A stretch of DNA of 53,417 bases from RGIG8748 sp045539515. GTDB lineage: Bacteria > Bacillota > Clostridia > UMGS1810. A program made the position numbers and the translations under genes. The notes under the pieces are model-generated. The model searched no databases and had not been told where the DNA came from. It saw only the letters and a program-made list of their open reading frames with translations. Numbering within the stretch: position 1 is the first letter of the stretch; every line of letters starts with the position of its first letter. Positions 30,255-39,284 of this stretch are shown piece after piece. Location of the stretch: contig JAZQFN010000037.1 of NCBI GenBank assembly GCA_045539515.1, positions 1 through 53,417 on the forward strand, given 5' to 3'.

Positions 30255-31574
30255 TTATTCGTTTTCCTCCTTCTTCTTTGCAGCTCTCTTAACCTTAGCT
30301 GCACCAACAATAAGTGTTACTGCCTTCTTAAGCTTTAATTCATCCTTTAAGTTTTCCTTTTCACCGTCTTTGATGAATTCCTTAAGCTTATCTACTTCCA
30401 TACCGTACATTTCAGCCATATTCTTAAGTTCAGCTTCTACATCTTCGTCAGTAACTTCGATGTTTTCTCTCTTAGCAATTTCGCTGATAACGAGGTTGGA
30501 CTTAACTCTTTCTTCAGCCTGATCCTTAAACTGTTCCTTGAAGGAATCGGGAGTCATACCTGTAAACTGCATATACTGCTCAAGGCTTAAGCCCTGTGAA
30601 GAAAGTCTGTAGCCGAATTCTCTCATCATATCTTCACAAGCGGAATCTATCATACATTCGGGTATATCTACTTTAGCAGCATCTACAACAACCTTAATTA
30701 CGTTGCCTTCAAACTCTGCTGCAGTCTTATCGGCATTAGCCTTATCAAGCTTTGCTTTGATGTCGGCTTTATATTCTTCGAGTGTATCAAATTCACTTAC
30801 GTCTTTTGCAAATTCATCATCAAGTTCAGGAAGTTCCTTAACCTGAATGCTCTTTACTGTTACTTTGAATACTGCAGGCTTACCCTTTAATTCTTCAGCG
30901 TGGTATTCTTCGGGGAAGGTAACATTGATTTCCTTTTCAACGCCAATCTTAGCACCTACAAGTGCTTCTTCAAAACCGGGGATAAACTGTCCGCCGCCGA
31001 TTTCAAGATTGTGGTCTGTACCTTTGCCGCCCTGGAATGCAACACCGTCAACGAATCCTTCGTAATCAATAACAGTGAAGTCACCCTTCTTAACAGCTCT
31101 GTCTTCTACGTTAACCATTCTTGCATTCTTTTCTCTTGCAGCTTTAACTTCAGCATCAACGTCTGCAACCTTGGTCTTATAGTTCTTCTTTTCTGCGGAT
31201 ACGCCCTTGTATTCGCCGAGCTCAACTTCGGGTCTTACGGTAACTGTTGCTGTAAGAACAAGCTCCTTACCTTCTTCGAGAGTTTCTATATCAATTTCGG
31301 GTCTGTCAACAGGGTCAATACCTGCTTCCTTTACGGCATACTCGTAAGCATCGGGACATACAAAGTTAACTGCATCTTCCCAGAATATACCTTTGCCGTA
31401 GTACTTTTCGATAATTGCCTTGGGAGCTTTGCCCTTTCTGAATCCGGGGATTGCAATCTGCTTAACATTCTTCTTATAGGACTTAGCTTCAGCAGCTGCA
31501 AATGCTTCCTTGTCAACTTCGATTGTAAGCTTGACAGTGTTCTTTTCAATTGTTTCGTTCTTTAATAATTTCAT
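30255..31574 (-). CDS. tig: Trigger factor
   Basis: Trigger factor is a ribosome-bound chaperone with peptidyl-prolyl isomerase activity. The 439-residue protein has the ribosome-docking signature GFRKGKAPK near residue 44, the FKBP-like domain at about 155-240 (GDFTVIDYEGFVDG, FIPGFEEALVGAK) and the C-terminal chaperone arms. GGGGG precedes the ATG by about nine bases. Its stop is one base before clpP. Confidence 0.97.
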   Translation of the reverse strand: MKLLKNETIEKNTVKLTIEVDKEAFAAAEAKSYKKNVKQIAIPGFRKGKAPKAIIEKYYGKGIFWEDAVNFVCPDAYEYAVKEAGIDPVDRPEIDIETLEEGKELVLTATVTVRPEVELGEYKGVSAEKKNYKTKVADVDAEVKAAREKNARMVNVEDRAVKKGDFTVIDYEGFVDGVAFQGGKGTDHNLEIGGGQFIPGFEEALVGAKIGVEKEINVTFPEEYHAEELKGKPAVFKVTVKSIQVKELPELDDEFAKDVSEFDTLEEYKADIKAKLDKANADKTAAEFEGNVIKVVVDAAKVDIPECMIDSACEDMMREFGYRLSSQGLSLEQYMQFTGMTPDSFKEQFKDQAEERVKSNLVISEIAKRENIEVTDEDVEAELKNMAEMYGMEVDKLKEFIKDGEKENLKDELKLKKAVTLIVGAAKVKRAAKKKEENE

Positions 31575-31643
31575 TTGTTAGGTTCCCCCTATATAAATAA
31601 ATTTCAATTTAAAATTTCGGTGTCAAATTGACATCGGATATAT

Positions 31644-31649
31644 ATTATA
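31644..31649 (-). promoter_or_regulatory. Extended -10 promoter of tig-clpP-clpX
   Basis: On the minus strand TGGTATAAT gives a TGn-extended -10 hexamer about 70 bp before tig; no good -35 is seen 17 bp upstream. Confidence 0.5.
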
Positions 31650-31711
31650 CCAAAATTTACAAGAAAAAGCTATAGCAAATTTAAAAATTTTTTGTAAATT
31701 TTGATTTATTT

Positions 31712-32431
31712 TTAAAGTTTAACGGGCATAAAGTCCACATAATCTCCGGATACCAGCCGATAATCAATACCGTCTACCATTCCCTCAACTGCAGCCGTTG
31801 TACCCAAAGAATGAAGATGGCCGTAAATGCAGTGAGTAACATTATGGGTTTTCATAAGAGATGTAAAGCCTTCGTCCGCAGTACCGTCCTTTGTGAAAGG
31901 CGGATAGTGAAGTACGCATATAACCTTACGGGGCTTAAATCCCTCTTGCTCGGCAAGGCTATTTCCCTGTTTAAGAGAGAGCTCCAGACGAAGTATTTCG
32001 CGAAGATATATCTTCTCGTCGTCGGCTCCGAAACCACCGTCTCCGGGAAGGGTCCATCCTCTGGTACCGCAAATAAGTGCATCCTCGCAGATAAGTGCAT
32101 CGTTCTGCATAAAGGTAAGGGTATCGAAACCGCATTCCTCAGCAAAAGCCTTCATCTTGGTCATACTCTCCCACCAATAATCGTGGTTACCTTTAAACAG
32201 GAGCTTTCTGCCCGGAAGAGAATTTAAAAACTCAAAATCCTTCCTGCAATCCCTCAGGTGCATTGCCCATGATATATCACCGCCTACCAAAACGGTATCT
32301 TCAGCCGATACTGCTTCGTTCCAGTTATGGTTTATACGCTCTATGTAATTGTTCCATTTGTTGCCGAAGACCTCCATGGATTTGTCGGTATCCAGCGAGA
32401 GATGTAAATCGGACATTGTAAATATTGCCAT
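31712..32431 (-). CDS. Calcineurin-like metallophosphoesterase
   Basis: The 239-residue protein shows the full motif set: SDLHLS at residues 7-12, VGGDISW near 50, GNHDYWW near 80, LHYPPF near 180 and GHLHSLG near 205. It has no signal peptide and acts in the cytoplasm. Substrate (nucleotide, phosphodiester or protein) cannot be deduced. GAGGTGAAAG precedes the ATG. Its promoter lies back to back with that of comEC. Confidence 0.88.
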   Translation of the reverse strand: MAIFTMSDLHLSLDTDKSMEVFGNKWNNYIERINHNWNEAVSAEDTVLVGGDISWAMHLRDCRKDFEFLNSLPGRKLLFKGNHDYWWESMTKMKAFAEECGFDTLTFMQNDALICEDALICGTRGWTLPGDGGFGADDEKIYLREILRLELSLKQGNSLAEQEGFKPRKVICVLHYPPFTKDGTADEGFTSLMKTHNVTHCIYGHLHSLGTTAAVEGMVDGIDYRLVSGDYVDFMPVKL

Positions 32432-32461
32432 TCTTTCACCTCATTATACAATCAATTTAAT

Positions 32462-32520
32462 ATTATATAACATTTAATTTTTAAAATCAAGTTGTTATTT
32501 AAATAAAAATGTGATATTAT
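32462..32520. promoter_or_regulatory. Back-to-back divergent promoters for the phosphoesterase and comEC
   Basis: Minus strand: TTGATT (32485-32490), 17 bp, TATAAT (32462-32467). Plus strand: TTGTTA (32492-32497), 17 bp, TATTAT (32515-32520). The two -35 boxes are one base apart, so binding at one may exclude the other. Confidence 0.65.
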
Positions 32521-32601
32521 AGGAAAATAGGTAATAATTCATTAAAAAAACTATTTTTAACAGAAATTAGTATTATTTTTGCACATAGGATTAAGTTTAT
32601 T

Positions 32602-34764
32602 ATGAATAGCAAATATTCGAAGGTACTCTTTATAACTTCATATATAGCTATTCTTCTTGTTTCTTTAATTCGAATACTGTGTTTTGAAACCGGTATTCTT
32701 AACGACAGAGCAACAGCCGATACAAATAAAAAAATTACCGCCGAATTTCTGGCGGAATCTGTTTCATCAAGAACCTCAGGCGGAATTTGTTTTACTGCCA
32801 AACTGCAAGAAGAGAGCAACATTGACAACAAGGTCTATGTAATTATTAAAGGCGGAGAGAGTTTAAGGGTATATCCCGGAGATACATTTTGCCTTAAGGG
32901 TGAATTTGATGTCCCCGAGGCTTCCCTGAATCCATATGGATATGACTTTGCACGTACGGTAAAGTCCAAGGGTGCATCTGTGGTCTTTTACAGCGATGTG
33001 CCAAGCATAATTGAGCACAGGGAATCTCCCTACGCAAAGATTTATTCCTTAAGAAACACCGTAAGCGATAATATGTACAAATATCTGGACGAGGACAGCG
33101 CCTCGGTAGCCGATGCAATTGTAACGGGCAACCGCGACCGTATAAGTGCCGAAACTTCAGAAATATATAAAAATGCAGGTATTTATCACATAGTGGCAGT
33201 TTCCGGTCTTCATCTGGGAATGGTTCTTATATTCATAACAACTGTTCTGGGAGTCTTTACCAAAAATTCCAAAGGCGAAAAACCGATTCGCCTTGTTATA
33301 ACCCTTATTTCCGTACTGTTTCTGCTGATATTTACAGGCTTTGGCATATCTATGTGGCGTGCCGGACTTATGGCGGTATTTCTTGTATGTGCTTCCATTG
33401 GTAAGCGCGAATATTCACCTTTTGTTTCCCTTTACATTGTGGCAAACGGGGTTATCATTTCAGAGCCTTGCAACTATTTAGATCCGGCAATGCATCTTTC
33501 GTTTATGGCTACTTTGGGTATTTTATGTGCAAATGTATATCTCAAAAGATTCCGAAATGTTAAATGGCGATTCAAAAGTATTAAAATGACATTTATAATG
33601 TGCCTTTTTGCCTTTGTGTTTACTCTGCCTCCCATGGCTTTTTCTTTCGGCGGAGTATCCCTTTCGGGAATATTTTGCAATGTTATTGTACTGGCAATTG
33701 CGCCCTATTTTCTTGGTATGAGTTATGTGCACTCAATTATATGCCTTATTGCACCCGAATTTTTATGCACAATAAGCGCAGACATCCTTGGAATGATAAC
33801 CTTGGGTATCAGAACAATTGCCCAATATTTTGCAAGTCTGCCCATTTCACATATTGATGTGAATTTTCGGGAAATCATAATTATTTTTGCAGAAATCGGC
33901 ATCGGATATATGCTGTTTAAAAAACGCCCTCATCGTTTTGCAATACCTGCCCTGTTTATCTTTATTCTTGCAAATATTCTTCCGGTAGCTTATAATATAT
34001 CACAAGATAAGGTTACCGTTACCTTTCTTAATGCCGGTCAGGGTGAATCGTGCCTTATTGAAGATTCCAAAGGCGGAGTATTTATGATTGATTGCGGTTC
34101 CGAATCCCATTCATCCATAGGTTATTCGGAAGTGATACCATATCTTAAAAATACCGGTACGGACCAAATAGATATACTTTTTGTAACTCATTATCACACA
34201 GACCACACCAACGGAATTGAAGCACTTATAAATAACCATATGGTTAAAAAGGTAATCCTGCCCGAAAGAAAGCTTGCCGGCGATGAAAAAGCAAAATGTC
34301 TTGAAATTCTAGCTTTATGCTCAAAGCAAGGTGTAAAGGTTCAATATGCGTCTTTGGGAGATGTTATAAAATATAACGACAGAAATGTGTTTTACATCTT
34401 AAATCCTCTGCCGGATAAACAAACCGATGCAAACAACGGCTCTATGGTAATAGAATACAATTTCAAGAAAAGAAAAGTTCTGTTCTTATCGGATATTGAA
34501 GAGGAAGCACAAAGACACATTGCAAATGAAATAAAAGATTGCGATATTATAAAGGTTCCCCATCACGGCGGATACGCAAAAACCGGATTTATGATATCTT
34601 CAAAAGCAAAGGCAGAGCACGCCGTAATAAGTTGCGGTAAAAACAACAAATACGGTCACCCATCCAAAAATACTCTGGCTCTGTATTCAGGCTCTAAGAT
34701 ATATACAACCCAAAACGGACCGGTGATATTTGAACTTACGGAAAATAATATTAATGTGAGGTGA
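32602..34764 (+). CDS. comEC: DNA internalization competence protein ComEC/Rec2
   Basis: ComEC forms the membrane channel for transforming DNA. The 720-residue protein has an N-terminal membrane helix, a soluble OB-like segment, the competence domain with VSGLHLGMVL near residue 200 and multiple membrane helices, and a C-terminal metallo-beta-lactamase domain (VTHYHTDHTNGIE, PHHGGY, SCGKNNKYGHP) proposed to degrade the non-transported strand. The ribosome site is weak (AGGA twelve bases upstream). holA follows with its ribosome site inside the comEC stop. No other com genes are in the window. Confidence 0.95.
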   Translation: MNSKYSKVLFITSYIAILLVSLIRILCFETGILNDRATADTNKKITAEFLAESVSSRTSGGICFTAKLQEESNIDNKVYVIIKGGESLRVYPGDTFCLKGEFDVPEASLNPYGYDFARTVKSKGASVVFYSDVPSIIEHRESPYAKIYSLRNTVSDNMYKYLDEDSASVADAIVTGNRDRISAETSEIYKNAGIYHIVAVSGLHLGMVLIFITTVLGVFTKNSKGEKPIRLVITLISVLFLLIFTGFGISMWRAGLMAVFLVCASIGKREYSPFVSLYIVANGVIISEPCNYLDPAMHLSFMATLGILCANVYLKRFRNVKWRFKSIKMTFIMCLFAFVFTLPPMAFSFGGVSLSGIFCNVIVLAIAPYFLGMSYVHSIICLIAPEFLCTISADILGMITLGIRTIAQYFASLPISHIDVNFREIIIIFAEIGIGYMLFKKRPHRFAIPALFIFILANILPVAYNISQDKVTVTFLNAGQGESCLIEDSKGGVFMIDCGSESHSSIGYSEVIPYLKNTGTDQIDILFVTHYHTDHTNGIEALINNHMVKKVILPERKLAGDEKAKCLEILALCSKQGVKVQYASLGDVIKYNDRNVFYILNPLPDKQTDANNGSMVIEYNFKKRKVLFLSDIEEEAQRHIANEIKDCDIIKVPHHGGYAKTGFMISSKAKAEHAVISCGKNNKYGHPSKNTLALYSGSKIYTTQNGPVIFELTENNINVR

Positions 34765-34770
34765 TTTTCT

Positions 34771-35757
34771 TTGGAAACACAACTTAAAAATGATATTAAA
34801 AATAATTCTTTTAAAAATGTATATTTGCTGACAGGTGAAGAAAAATACCTTACAGATTATTATTCTGCAGAAATAACTAATGTTCTTGTGGACGAGGATA
34901 TGCGTGAGTTTAATTATCTTAAGCTTTCTTCCCTGCCCGACCCCGAAGAAATTGATGCCTTTGCAAATTCGTATCCGTTTATGAGTGAGCACAAGGTAAT
35001 GCTATTAAAGGATACGGGCATATTTAAAACAAGTGATGAAAAAATCAAAGGATATTTCACCGAACTTTTGGAATCGGTACCCGAGTATCTTACCATTATA
35101 TTCAATGAAGCAAATGCCGATAAAAGAAGTGCGGTGTATAAATCCGCTGTTAAGCTTAACCCCGAGGTGGAATTTAACTATAAAAAGCCTGCTGAGCTTG
35201 CTCCGTGGCTGGTAAAAATATTTAAAAAAGCCGGTAAGAATATATCTTCGCAAGATGCTCTGTATATGTGCGAAATTGCCGGACCCTCAATGCTTCAGCT
35301 TAAATCCGAAGCGGAAAAGGTCATCACATTTATGGTAAATGAAGAAAAGGCAGACCAAAGCCTTATAGATTCCCTTGTAACCAGAACCGTGGAAAACAGA
35401 GTTTTTTCCATGCTTGACAACCTTGTTGAAGGGAAAACAGACCTTGCAATGGAACAGTTCGGCGACCTTAAAGCTCTGGGCGAAGAACCCATTAAAATAA
35501 TAAGCATAATATTCAATCGCTTTGCCACATTCCACACGGTGCTGATAATGGCAGGAAAATCTCCGGCAGAAATAGCATCAATAACCGGAATGCGCGACTG
35601 GCAGATACGTAACAGTACTGCCCCTGCAAAAAAGCTTGGCGGACGTAAAATTGCCTCTGTAATGTCAAAATGCCGGGATATGGATTTTGCAGTTAAAAAT
35701 GGCCTTATGGAAAAGTGGCTTGCCCTTGAAATGATAATAGCTGAAATAATTCTTTAA
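34771..35757 (+). CDS. holA: DNA polymerase III subunit delta
   Basis: HolA is the clamp-loader wrench that opens the beta clamp. The 328-residue protein shows the family's N-terminal VYLLTGEEKYLTDYY block, FNEANADKRSAVYKS near residue 107, AELAPWLVKIFKKAG and the C-terminal DMDFAVKNGLMEKWLALEM. TTG at 34771 is the start, seven bases after GAGGTG that overlaps the comEC stop; comEC-holA is a conserved pair. A terminator follows. Confidence 0.93.
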   Translation: METQLKNDIKNNSFKNVYLLTGEEKYLTDYYSAEITNVLVDEDMREFNYLKLSSLPDPEEIDAFANSYPFMSEHKVMLLKDTGIFKTSDEKIKGYFTELLESVPEYLTIIFNEANADKRSAVYKSAVKLNPEVEFNYKKPAELAPWLVKIFKKAGKNISSQDALYMCEIAGPSMLQLKSEAEKVITFMVNEEKADQSLIDSLVTRTVENRVFSMLDNLVEGKTDLAMEQFGDLKALGEEPIKIISIIFNRFATFHTVLIMAGKSPAEIASITGMRDWQIRNSTAPAKKLGGRKIASVMSKCRDMDFAVKNGLMEKWLALEMIIAEIIL

Positions 35758-35760
35758 AAC

Positions 35761-35800
35761 AAAACCTCCACATTCGGATTAAACCGATTATGGAGGTTTT
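35761..35800. terminator. Bidirectional terminator after holA
   Basis: AAAACCTCCA and TGGAGGTTTT pair over ten bases with an inner TCGG/CCGA stem, followed on the plus strand by a T run. It lies between convergent genes. Confidence 0.85.
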
Positions 35801-35814
35801 TTTGCACTGTATTT

Positions 35815-36555
35815 TTATATTCCTGTTTTTTTCTTTTTGCTGTAGAAATAGGAAATTGCAACTCCCAATACAGCACCTAATGCCAGAACCAATATGCCAT
35901 ATATCCAGCGATGGTCTTCGCCTTCATCTGCGGGTGCCGCAGCCTCCACAACCCTGTTTTCGGGGTTGGCTTCCTCTACAGCATCGTCAACTACCACATT
36001 GCCCTCGCCATCTACAAACTGAATACATTGCTGCATACTTTGAGGATAAACGGCAAATATATTACCTTCGGAATCAAATTTAAAGTCATTTACTTTTGTA
36101 TCCGAGCGTATAAAACACGTAATCTGTGCAAGAGCGCGTATACATTCTTCCGAATCTTCATCGGAGTGATTAATAATTTTACAGCTTGCATACTCATTGG
36201 AATCAACCTTGTATGCGCCGTTTTTCATTACATATGCTTCCTCTTTATAATCAAGAGATATTACAACATTGTCCGAAACTATGGGCGAACAAAAATCTGT
36301 AGGAGTATGATTTGTGCAATAGGTATAGACAAACTTCTCAATTTTAATGTCATCGCCTACAAGCTCGGAGGCACGCTGTCCCAGTACGTGGTCAACGGTT
36401 ACGGTGATAAATTCGTCTTCAATATTTTTAACAGAGCCAAGAATTATATAGTCCTGGTCGCCTTTAAGCATAGCTGTGTTTGTTTCTGCACTTGCGCAAA
36501 GTGAACTGATACCGAATACAAACAATAATGCAATAACAAAGATAAATCGTTTCAA
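35815..36555 (-). CDS. Exported, C-terminally membrane-anchored protein of unknown function
   Basis: The 246-residue protein begins with a signal peptide (MKRFIFVIALLFVFG, ending near CASAE) and ends with a membrane helix (WIYGILVLALGAVLGVAISY) followed by a basic stop-transfer tail KKKKTGI. The ectodomain of about 190 residues is acidic, contains four cysteines and has beta-rich segments such as DYIILGSVKNIEDEFITVTV. No family was recognised. It starts from TTG behind GGAGGAGG. A linker rich in Glu, Ala and Pro precedes the anchor. It stands alone between the holA and rpsA terminators. Confidence 0.8.
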   Translation of the reverse strand: MKRFIFVIALLFVFGISSLCASAETNTAMLKGDQDYIILGSVKNIEDEFITVTVDHVLGQRASELVGDDIKIEKFVYTYCTNHTPTDFCSPIVSDNVVISLDYKEEAYVMKNGAYKVDSNEYASCKIINHSDEDSEECIRALAQITCFIRSDTKVNDFKFDSEGNIFAVYPQSMQQCIQFVDGEGNVVVDDAVEEANPENRVVEAAAPADEGEDHRWIYGILVLALGAVLGVAISYFYSKKKKTGI

Positions 36556-36584
36556 AGTAATACCTCCTCCTAAAACAACATAAA

Positions 36585-36612
36585 AGGGAGCGTAAATTCA
36601 TTTACACTCCCT
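36585..36612 (-). terminator. Terminator of the cmk-plsC-ispH/rpsA operon
   Basis: AGGGAG-GTAAA and TTTAC-CTCCCT arms pair with one mismatch, followed by TTTTA on the minus strand, 20 bp after the rpsA stop. Confidence 0.7.
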
Positions 36613-36631
36613 CATTGGTTATACAGAAATA

Positions 36632-38707
36632 TTATTCTTCAGTTTCTGCTGCTTCTTCTGCTGCAGGAGCTGCTTCTTCTGCTGCAGGAGCTTCTTCTAC
36701 AGCTGCGGGAGCTTCTTCGATAGCTGCTTCTGCTGCAGGAGCTTCTTCGATAGCTGCTTCTTCAGCTACGGGAGCTTCTTCAATAGCTTCCTCCTGAGGC
36801 TCTTCCTTAGCAATAAGAGCTCTTATGGAAAGACCTATCTTCTTGTTTTCCAGATCGATTTCCACAACTTTAACCTGTACATGCTGACCGATTGTAAGCT
36901 CGTCTTCAACTTTGCCTATTCTCTTGTCTGCAACCTGAGAAATGTGGATAAGACCGTCTACACCGGGGAAGATTTCAGCGAAAGCACCGAAAGGAACGAT
37001 TCTTACGATTTTACAATCAATAACATCGCCAACGTTAAGTGCTTCTACCTTCTTCCAGGGGTTGTCATCAGCATTCTTGAAGCCAAGAGAAATCTTGCCT
37101 GTTTCCTTGTCGAAGCTTATAACATATACGTCTACAACGTCGCCTTCCTTAACAACCTCGGAAGGATGCTTAATCTTAGACCAGGAAAGCTCAGAAATAT
37201 GGATAAGGCCATCTACGCCGCCGATATCTGCAAAAGCACCAAACTTAGTGAGGGATTTAACAACACCCTGGTATCTCTTGCCAACTTCAACGCCGGCCCA
37301 GAACTCTTCGGAAAGAGCAGCCTTCTGTTCTTCAATAACGCTCTTAATGGAGCCTACAATCTTCTTTCTGCCACGAACAACCTTGATGTCGATGATTCTG
37401 AAAGAAGCAGTGGTTCCTACAAGAACTTCAAGATCTGCAAGATATCTGTCGCTTGCCTGAGAAGCAGGTACAAATACTCTTACGCCCTTGCATGCAACGA
37501 TAACACCACCGTTAACAACCTGTGTAACTTTGCCTTCGAGAATAGCCTTTGTTTCGAAAGCTTCTTCAACTTCTTTAGCACCTTTCATGGTGAGAAGCTT
37601 CTTCATAGAAAGTGTAACTTCACCTTCCACGTCACTTACTCTTACGACGAATGCTTCAACCTCGTCGCCAACTTTAACAAGTGACTTGATGTCTGCAGAA
37701 GAATCGTCAGATACTTCTGATGCAGGAACAAAACCGTCGGACTTATATCCAAGGTTAACGCTAACGCCTGCTTCTGTAACGGCGATAACAGTTCCCTTCA
37801 CTATATCCCTTGTATTTAAAGTGATAAGAGATTTTTCATACTCCTCAAATTCTGCGGCGAAGCTATCGCCAATGTTTTTCTGCATTTCTTCCATGTTTAC
37901 TACTACCTCCTTAATGATTGCAGCAGGGGTTGAAGCTCCTGCTGTTATACCAATTGTCTTTGGTACATTTATATCTTGGGGTAAATCCCCAAAATTTTCG
38001 ATTTGGTAAGTATTTTTACAATACTTTTTGCATATGGCGGTAAGCTTGGTTGTATTAGAGCTGTTGGAACCGCCTATAACTATCATCATATCGACCTTTG
38101 AAGCAATCTTGCCGGCTTCGGTCTGCCTTTGATTGGTTGCATTACATATTGTATCAAAAACCTGTACACTTTTGCAACTGTTTTTTAAATAATTTACAAT
38201 TTTTTCAAATGTAGCTCTGTCCATTGTGGTCTGACTAACAACGCACACAGGAGCACATACATCTATTTTACCATCTAAATCGAGAATGTCAAGAGTTATT
38301 ATACCATTATTTTCACACCAACCGTTAATTCCGATAACTTCCGGATGGTTTTTGTCACCTATTATGATAATCTGACAGCCTTCGGCATATTTTTCACTTA
38401 CTATGTTGTGAATCTTTTTTACAAAAGGACAGGTAAGATCTATATAACTATACCCTTTTTCCTCTATGGTGTCTATGGTTTGTTTGGGTACACCGTGGGC
38501 ACGAATGGCAATTTTGTTTCCCTTGGGTACATCCTCCACATCAGAAAAGCTGTACACACCTTTGCCCTCAAAATTCCTTACCACATCGGCATTATGAATA
38601 ATGGGTCCCAAGGTAGATACCGGGCACTTACCCGCTTCCACCTCAAGGGCTTCTACGGCTCTTTTGACTCCGAAGCAAAAGCCTGCACTTTCAGCAAGAA
38701 TAATCAT
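36632..38707 (-). CDS. ispH-rpsA: Fused 4-hydroxy-3-methylbut-2-enyl diphosphate reductase (IspH) / ribosomal protein S1
   Basis: The 691-residue protein joins two enzymes, a fusion known from Clostridia. Residues 1-280 are IspH, the last MEP-pathway step making IPP and DMAPP. The three iron-sulfur cysteines are in GFCFGVKRAV, DLTCPFVKKIH and TICNATNQRQ; IIHNADVV, AHGVPK and NHPEVIG hold the active-site His and Glu. Residues about 300-630 contain four S1 domains (GTVIAVTEAGVSVNLGYKSD, GLIHISELSW, GLIHISQVADK). The last 55 residues are Glu/Ala/Pro repeats (EEAPAAEEA units). The ATG follows GGAGTGATT overlapping the plsC stop. Confidence 0.96.
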   Translation of the reverse strand: MIILAESAGFCFGVKRAVEALEVEAGKCPVSTLGPIIHNADVVRNFEGKGVYSFSDVEDVPKGNKIAIRAHGVPKQTIDTIEEKGYSYIDLTCPFVKKIHNIVSEKYAEGCQIIIIGDKNHPEVIGINGWCENNGIITLDILDLDGKIDVCAPVCVVSQTTMDRATFEKIVNYLKNSCKSVQVFDTICNATNQRQTEAGKIASKVDMMIVIGGSNSSNTTKLTAICKKYCKNTYQIENFGDLPQDINVPKTIGITAGASTPAAIIKEVVVNMEEMQKNIGDSFAAEFEEYEKSLITLNTRDIVKGTVIAVTEAGVSVNLGYKSDGFVPASEVSDDSSADIKSLVKVGDEVEAFVVRVSDVEGEVTLSMKKLLTMKGAKEVEEAFETKAILEGKVTQVVNGGVIVACKGVRVFVPASQASDRYLADLEVLVGTTASFRIIDIKVVRGRKKIVGSIKSVIEEQKAALSEEFWAGVEVGKRYQGVVKSLTKFGAFADIGGVDGLIHISELSWSKIKHPSEVVKEGDVVDVYVISFDKETGKISLGFKNADDNPWKKVEALNVGDVIDCKIVRIVPFGAFAEIFPGVDGLIHISQVADKRIGKVEDELTIGQHVQVKVVEIDLENKKIGLSIRALIAKEEPQEEAIEEAPVAEEAAIEEAPAAEAAIEEAPAAVEEAPAAEEAAPAAEEAAETEE

Positions 38708-38714
38708 AGATTAA

Positions 38715-39284
38715 TCACTCCAGTGACTTAATTGTGGAATAAATTTTATCGGCAACTTCCTGAAGTTCCTCCTGGGTAAGTCTTTTGCCGGAATATTCGG
38801 AAATATCCACCGCAGGTCCCACAACCAGTTTTACTTTGGAGAAAATCCTGTAGTTTGCAATAATATGTATGGGTATAACAGGTTTATCAGCCTTGGTGGC
38901 AATAAGAGCTACACCGGGTTTTGCAGGAGCGTTTTCGTTTTTCTTTTCTCTGGTACCTGTAGGAAATATTCCAAGGATTTCGCCATTTTTAAGAGTCTGC
39001 AAAGATGCCTTAACAGCTCCGATATCGGCTGTGCCTCTCTTTACGGGGATAACTCTCATAGCCTTAAGCACCTGAGCAACTACAGGAACCCTCATAAGCT
39101 CTTCCTTACCTATAAAACGGATTGGTCTTGGAAGATAGCAATAGCTCACAATAGGGTCAAAAAGACTAATGTGATTTAAACAAATAATACAGGCACCCTC
39201 TGACGGAATATTCTCCGCGCCGGTAACTCTTATTCGGAAAAAGATTTTTAAAAGCCACTTAATAATGGCGATTAATACTTTCAT
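38715..39284 (-). CDS. plsC: 1-acyl-sn-glycerol-3-phosphate acyltransferase (PlsC type)
   Basis: PlsC acylates lysophosphatidic acid to phosphatidic acid at the membrane. The 189-residue protein has an N-terminal hydrophobic segment, the catalytic NHISLFD (H-X4-D) near residue 33, RPIRFIGKEEL near 58 and block III as GIFPTGTREK near 104, where most family members have FPEGTR. The acidic residue is replaced by Thr, which may affect phosphate binding or only reflect a subfamily. The ATG directly follows the cmk stop. Confidence 0.9.
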   Translation of the reverse strand: MKVLIAIIKWLLKIFFRIRVTGAENIPSEGACIICLNHISLFDPIVSYCYLPRPIRFIGKEELMRVPVVAQVLKAMRVIPVKRGTADIGAVKASLQTLKNGEILGIFPTGTREKKNENAPAKPGVALIATKADKPVIPIHIIANYRIFSKVKLVVGPAVDISEYSGKRLTQEELQEVADKIYSTIKSLE

